12,390 nt of DNA from Euperipatoides rowelli (lineage: Eukaryota; Onychophora; Udeonychophora; Euonychophora; Peripatopsidae). A model generated the notes under the pieces. The model worked only from the letters and a program-made list of their open reading frames with translations, had not been told where the DNA came from and did no database searches. The translations under genes were made by a program, and so were the position numbers. The first letter of the stretch is position 1, and every line of letters starts with the position of its first letter. Shown here in pieces: positions 7,469 to 12,390 of this stretch. The DNA lies in NCBI GenBank assembly GCA_003024985.2, contig PXIH01S0031018.1; one strand, given 5' to 3'.

Positions 7469-7890
7469 TTAGTATATATTGTAAATAATAATGAGCAGAT
7501 TGGGTAACATCAAATATTTCATTTCAGAATAATTTTAATTTAAAATATTGTATATTACAATAATTTTTTTTTATCATTCAAAATTAATCAATGTATTTAT
7601 GACTTTAAATATCTTATTACAGTATCCTGTAAAGATGTATTTGTAATTTTTGATATCCATGTAGCAATGTTCATCCTATGTTTAAAGTGAGGCGGCTAGG
7701 GTTTCTACAACTAATATTTCAATCTTTAATAATGTTAAATATACAATAAATCAAATATTTATTCTAAAATAAATACAGTATTTATAATGTATAAATATGG
7801 GTGAAGATTTTATCAAGACTTAATTTATAAGGCAATTTAAAATCCTTTCAAATAATTAAAAAAAGTAGTCCTAGATTATGATGTACACAA
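7469..7890. other. AT-rich stretch without a supported feature
   Basis: Long A/T runs and no open frame, RNA gene or repeat that can be supported. The word gaggcggctagggtttc (about 7690) stands out only by its higher G+C. Confidence 0.5.
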
Positions 7891-7891
7891 T

Positions 7892-8172
7892 TTAAAAAAA
7901 AAAAAAATAAATAAAGTGACCCGTCATGAACAGGAGATCTTTATTTTAATGATGGAAATGCCTACAATTTTACACTTATGAATAACATGTTTTCCTACTA
8001 CGGTTCTTAAGGTGAGGCAGCTTACTGGGCTAAAAAACCCTGGCAAGGTGTAGAAGACAGGGGGAAAAAAACCTTTCCATAAGTGCCTCGACTGAGACGC
8101 GAACCTGGAAACGTCTCAGCTTATGTCGTCAACCTTGCTTAAACAACCTGTATTGCTACAGATCACGCCACA
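7892..8172 (-). mobile_element. Second tRNA-like SINE candidate, minus strand, unrelated to the first
   Basis: On the minus strand, TAGCAATACAGG (8158-8147) fits the polymerase III A box at 11 of 12 positions, and GGTTCGCGTCT (8105-8095) fits the B box except at two positions. They are about 41 bases apart, a normal distance. The B box sits in an 8-bp perfect hairpin, CTGAGACG/CGTCTCAG (8092-8099 and 8112-8119). Downstream (lower coordinates) is a T run at about 8065-8071 and then about 170 bp of body. On the plus strand its far edge is an A run (about 7892-7906), which is the wrong base for the poly-A tail of a minus-strand SINE, so the 3' limit is uncertain and that A run may belong to a different insertion. 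The two SINE candidates have no visible similarity in their heads. Confidence 0.5.
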
Positions 8173-8253
8173 AGGACAGGACATGATGAACACAATTGTA
8201 TTGAGAAATAATTAGTTTAGTGACTATCACCTTTTAGTACTTCCCACCCTCGT

Positions 8254-9218
8254 TAGGGTTACCATATTTGCCAAAACAAAAACCAGGACATTTGTAGAAA
8301 CATCACTAAGAGGTGTGGGGGGGAGCTTCCCCTTCAACTTCGAAAGTCCAAATTTTGTGAGAGTTGGGAATTTGAGTTAGCGATGGGAATTTTTTTCATC
8401 CCTTCCTATCCTTTCCCAATAAAATTCTCTAGCTACAGCAATGAATCTACAGGCACAAAACACAATTTGAAAGTACTAGCCTATACTACTTGGGCTAATG
8501 CCAAAGCATTTTAGTTCCATTGCTATTACACAGTACATTTTTTGTTTACATTTCTTTTACATATAACTTTGCTAGGATATTTAAATATAAAGTTAGAAAT
8601 AGATCATTTTTCAAGAGTCCTACAAATAATTAATGATACAGAAATTATACAGTAGCTATCTGATTTCTAAATTTAAGTCTTTCTTTAAACATAATCATTA
8701 ATCAACTCAACGTAAAAAAAATACAAATTTTCATTCCCTTATTATTGTGCCATTACAGTATATACTGTATATTCTAAATGATATTACAAATACAAAACAT
8801 TTACCTGCAGTATTTATGCAGTTAAGTCAAAGGTAATATCTTTCATCTTTAGCTGTGATGTTTTAAAAACATAAAAGAAAAAAAGGGGAGTGTCAACTGT
8901 TAACGAAGTTGACAAATACGAGAATTCGAGTACTAAAGCCACTATTCGTCTGTAACTTCAAGTAAAATTATTTCACATTTATCATTAGGGGCAGCAAAAA
9001 AAAAAAAATACAAGAAAGTACAATGATTAAAGAACTAATATATTTTATCAAAGGGATTTTTTTTTAAAAAATCAGTTTGTATTTTGGAAGGTTATAATCT
9101 AAAACTTCACTGACAAGTAAAAACAGGACATTTTATCACTTTTGCAAAAATAATCCCGGATGCTATTTTAACTAAAATACGGATGTGCCCGTGCAAATAC
9201 AGATGTATGGTAACCCTA
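8254..9218. mobile_element. Non-autonomous hAT-like element with inverted ends and degenerate 8-bp target duplication
   Basis: The left end TAGGGTTACCATA (8254-8266) is repeated inverted as TATGGTAACCCTA (9206-9218). The match continues two bases outside (gt/ac). The flanking octamers accctcgt (8246-8253) and actctggt (9219-9226) agree at 6 of 8 positions, as expected for an old hAT-type 8-bp target duplication. TAGGG- or CAGGG-type ends fit hAT. The word caggacattt occurs near both ends in direct orientation (8284-8293 and 9124-9133). The interior is AT-rich with no transposase-sized open frame, so any movement would have relied on a transposase made elsewhere. Orientation cannot be set. Confidence 0.75.
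8754..8769. repeat. 16-bp perfect palindrome
   Basis: tacagtatatactgta reads the same on both strands. It lies inside the hAT-like element. It resembles two Tc1/mariner-type TACAGT ends back to back, but a chance palindrome in AT-rich DNA is at least as likely. Confidence 0.6.
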
Positions 9219-9226
9219 ACTCTGGT

Positions 9227-9866
9227 GTGAGGAACCACTTGGTATGGCCTTGCAAATATCTATTGTACTTACCTGTATTAAATAGCCAAAATAATTTGGC
9301 TCTGGGGCTGGCATCTGGCTTTAGGTGCATGGAACAAGTCACTTTAAAAAACCAACATCTCTGGCTTGTAGATTTCAGCTTAAGAATTAACTGGCTACGT
9401 TATTCAATTATAATTCACTATTTTAAACCAAAATAGAATGGAAAAAAAAAGAAAAACATCTCATTTTGGATAATAAAGCTTTTTTCTCAAACTTTATTTG
9501 ACAAATTACAATAAATTTTATGAAAATATTGCATATCCATATTTTTCATCAATATTTGGCCCAAATAGCCACTTTCTATAACTTATTTGAAGAAAACATC
9601 AAGATTTCTTCCTCATTAAGAATATTATATCTGTCGAAACAAAACAACATTTTTTTAAGGATAGAATTTGAGCTATATATTAAACCTATATCAATATTAG
9701 TTATGTTTGACAGATATAAAAACTTTATCAAACAAATTGCTTAAATCATCAAAGTATGATCATCTCTCATTGGTCAATTTCAAAACTGATAAATCACGAT
9801 AGTATAAAAGATAGCTTAGGTGGATTAGCAGTGAAAACAATCATTGGTTGTTAAAATGTTTTATAT
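9227..9866. other. AT-rich stretch without a supported gene
   Basis: Two short open frames on the plus strand (ending at 9436 and at 9744) have low-complexity or AT-driven translations with no motif, and the first overlaps the end of the hAT-like element. Neither is supported as a gene. No RNA gene or repeat is visible. Confidence 0.5.
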
Positions 9867-10042
9867 GTATGATTATATGGTAAATTTATAAACAAAATTT
9901 TGAAGTTAATCAAAATGCCTAATTACCCTCCTTCCCCAGCCTTTTCCTTTATTTGTATGATTATATGGTAAATTTATAATCAAAATTTTGAAGTTAAAAT
10001 GTTTATTCCCCCTTACCTCCCAGCCATTTCCTGAAACTGATT
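9867..10042. repeat. 88-bp imperfect tandem duplication
   Basis: gtatgattatatggtaaatt starts at 9867 and again at 9955. The first 38 bases of each unit are nearly identical (one mismatch, a/t, then the copies diverge), and both units end in a C-rich cluster (cccagcctttt, cccagccattt). The spacing gives a period of 88 bp. It is a local duplication of moderate age and does not contain coding sequence. Confidence 0.8.
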
Positions 10043-10608
10043 CAACAAAATATTGAGTAATGAATAAGATCAATTAGGAATGAATCATTTAATGTTGATT
10101 ACTAAGCAATTTGTGTGTAACATTCAAAAACAGAGAAACTAAACAATAATTTTTTTTTTAAATTATTAAATAACAAAGTTGATTTAACAGATTTAGAATA
10201 AAACAATTAAAGCAATATTTTTTCTTTTTTTTAAACAAATAGCAACAAGCAGAAAAAAATATTTTTGCTAACATTATATCTTTACAATTTGTTACATTTT
10301 TAATTAAATACATATTAAGGATATAATTTACTAAGTTCCTGAGTCCAGGCAAATATTTCATCATTTTTATTTCATCTTTTTTTGTTTAAATAAATATTTC
10401 TTTAAAAAATAGCAATTGGCTGGGATTTCAATAAATATATAAACAAATGCAATTCAATATTGATCTGACAACCTTTAGTTTTACACAATACTTTGTTCAT
10501 CTTTATGCTCAAATTTACATTAGCTATTTAAATGATAAACTTTTACATCTGTTTCTTAAATCACAACCAAAATTGTGCGAACATATTGAAAAAGTTCAAG
10601 GCTCTGAG
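10043..10608. other. AT-rich stretch without a supported gene
   Basis: Short open frames on both strands (minus 10364-10158, plus 10447-10647) translate to hydrophobic, Leu/Ile/Phe/Lys/Asn-rich sequence expected from AT-rich DNA. The second runs into the MITE at 10611, which argues against it being a gene. No other signal. Confidence 0.5.
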
Positions 10609-10610
10609 TA

Positions 10611-10918
10611 CAGTATACTCTTGAAAGAACAGACCATCGGGGAATGACTGGTGCCACTTTTATAAATTTTCCATCAGTTCAAGAGTTCTGTTTTATAAAG
10701 AATAAGAAATGGATATTATAGGCACTGTCAGTTTCATCACTGTAAATACTGAAATATGTCACAGAAGATAAAGAACATATTTAAAGGAATATTTGAAGAT
10801 AAAATCACATAAATAATAATAAATACCGTACCTATTATTTCTTTAAACTGTATTTTAGAAATGACATTATTTCAAATAGTACTTTTTTTCCCAGTGCGGT
10901 TCTTTCAAGAGTTGACTG
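10611..10918. mobile_element. 308-bp Tc1/mariner-like MITE flanked by TA
   Basis: The left end CAGTATACTCTTGAAAGAAC (10611-10630) and the right end GTTCTTTCAAGAGTTGACTG (10899-10918) are inverted copies matching at about 18 of 20 positions. The dinucleotide TA stands directly outside each end (10609-10610 and 10919-10920), the hallmark target of Tc1/mariner-type insertion, and the CAGT start is common in that group. The match extends weakly inwards, because accgcactgg on the right (minus strand) resembles the sequence after the left end. The interior is AT-rich with no open frame, so it is non-autonomous. Confidence 0.75.
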
Positions 10919-10920
10919 TA

Positions 10921-12339
10921 TAATCAAATGTACAATAAAACTTGTTTACTAATATTACTGGTACTGCAAAATTATATTCAACTCTGAAATCAGTATACAT
11001 AAGAAGCTTCGTAATACCACAAATATGTCGTATTGATAATAGTATGTTTGTTATATGGGTGTAATTATTTTCTATTTAATTCTCAAAATAAAATTAATAA
11101 ATATAGGCAAAAATATTTTAAAACATTTCATATACATAATCTTCGATGTTAGTCTGTTTGTTAAAACCCATTAATTTATTTGTTTTCTCAATGTACCACT
11201 CTTTTTTCATTGACATTATCAACCCATTACTCCCTATTGGCAAATTGCAAGAACTATAAACAGTCAGTTTGTGCATGTGACTAATACAATTTTAGGCATA
11301 TTCGTTATTATAATTTTCCAGTTCATTTCATTAAATTTACATATGGTTCTGATCATGTTATATAATTTCATAGATGATTGTGAGATAAACAACACGGCGG
11401 ATTCTGAGCAGTAAAGCATTAGATTATATAAAATAGGTAGCTTTATGCCATAGTAAATTACAATACAAATCAATATGAAATTATACAGTGAATGAGTCAA
11501 ATGCATTAAAAAACTAATACCTCTGGCTGTATACCAAAATACAACATTAGTGATTTAGATAACTCATGCAGTGCTACGAATAGAGAATCATAATCGATGT
11601 GATCTCAAAAAAAAAAAAAAAAAATGTACAAGAAATTCATGATTATGATTGCATAAATGATTGAAAATAAAATATCCCTAAACTGCAAACTCAGACATTA
11701 TCACCATTCTATATTTACAAGCCAATTATCTGCGACTAAAATCCATAGATGAAGCAATATCTTTTTTGTTGTTGCTAATTTGAAAACCAAATCGCACATG
11801 TAACTCATCTCTTGAGGAAAGTTAGAATGTTTGACATGAAACGAATGAAATAAAGATTTTTTAAACTAACATAATGACAAATGGTCTAGTTCAGTTCATG
11901 CATTTAAAGACGAATGAAAAAAATAGAGAATAACTAAAAATGTTTGCAAATGACAAACTCAATTTTTATTTATTAACCAGTTACATTGGGTAATATGTTA
12001 TTTTATTTTTTTTGCAATTTAATATTTAAATTTTTGTTTCCCTATTTTCTTTCATTATAATCATATTATTTTTTTGCTTGACCTAATACAGCATCAGAAC
12101 TTTATTGATTACTAAAATATTTTAATTTATGCATTCAACTAAAAAGTGCCGACTTAAAGTAGTTTCTGCTTAATTCATGTCATAAAGGGGCTAAAGTTCA
12201 AGTTAAAAAAAACACAGAACTACCTCAAATTATTAGTTGTTTATATACCTTTACTAGTTCTGGGTCAATAAGTAGAATCTCAAAAATTTCATAAAGTTAA
12301 AATATACAGTATGTTGTCTTGGTTTGCTAATACATGTAC
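10921..12339. other. AT-rich stretch without a supported gene
   Basis: No coding sequence, RNA gene or transposon ends could be supported on either strand. The minus-strand open frame at 11506-11264 has a low-complexity hydrophobic translation typical of AT-rich DNA. A run of about 20 A occurs near 11607-11625, which may be a microsatellite or the tail of an old retroposed sequence, but no SINE head precedes it. Confidence 0.55.
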
Positions 12340-12386
12340 CGTATATTGAATACATGGGTGCCAACAGTTCAATAGGCTCGAGCCTG
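12340..12386 (-). mobile_element. Possible hAT-like terminus at the right edge
   Basis: On the minus strand from 12386 the sequence starts CAGGCTCGAGCC and continues with TGTTGGCACCC. This resembles the terminus at 108 (CAGGGCCGAGCC and TGTTGGTGCC), suggesting related ends. No matching left end was found in the window, and the target duplication would start at 12387, of which only aaaa is visible. Confidence 0.3.
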
Positions 12387-12390
12387 AAAA

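Noticed and set aside
11606-11626. Long A run considered as a SINE or processed pseudogene tail
   Set aside because: No polymerase III promoter boxes, coding remnant or target duplication were found upstream.

Overview
The window looks like non-coding, repeat-rich DNA from an animal genome, most likely an invertebrate. It is strongly AT-rich, with long A/T runs and no bacterial gene density, operons or ribosome binding sites. The recognisable content is decayed eukaryotic transposable elements: a Ty3/gypsy-type retrotransposon, hAT-type and Tc1/mariner-type DNA elements, and tRNA-derived SINE-like sequences. The species cannot be named from this sequence. No intact host gene, rRNA or functional tRNA gene was found, and no CRISPR array.

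Left part (1-2893): a broken LTR retrotransposon on the minus strand. Read from high to low coordinates it shows a candidate tRNA-Lys-type primer-binding site (2890-2880), a leader, a Gag with a long coiled-coil N-terminus and a capsid-like region, an Asn/Gln-rich nucleocapsid-like tail, an aspartic protease with its DTGAD active site (917-903), and a linker leading towards reverse transcriptase. At least ten in-frame stops and several frame changes make it a dead copy. Its pol is cut at base 108 by what looks like the terminus of a hAT-type DNA transposon that extends out of the window.

Middle (2894-7187): mostly AT-rich sequence without coding signal. Part of it may be the retrotransposon's 5' LTR, but this cannot be delimited. 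Two stretches differ in composition: a GC-richer, A+C-skewed block at about 4380-5270 and a smaller one at about 5690-5995. Neither has a recognisable gene. A 36-bp direct repeat (6629-6664 and 6983-7018) brackets about 320 bp.

Right part (7188-12390): a plus-strand tRNA-like SINE candidate (7188-7466), a minus-strand tRNA-like SINE candidate (about 7892-8172), a 965-bp non-autonomous hAT-like element with inverted ends and a degenerate 8-bp target duplication (8254-9218), an 88-bp imperfect tandem duplication (9867-10042), and a 308-bp Tc1/mariner-like MITE flanked by TA (10611-10918). Otherwise the sequence is AT-rich and unremarkable. The last bases (about 12340-12386) may be another hAT-like terminus, similar to the one at the left edge.

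The parts do not form a working system. This is a graveyard of nested and adjacent mobile elements, and I found no evidence of a novel biological system.
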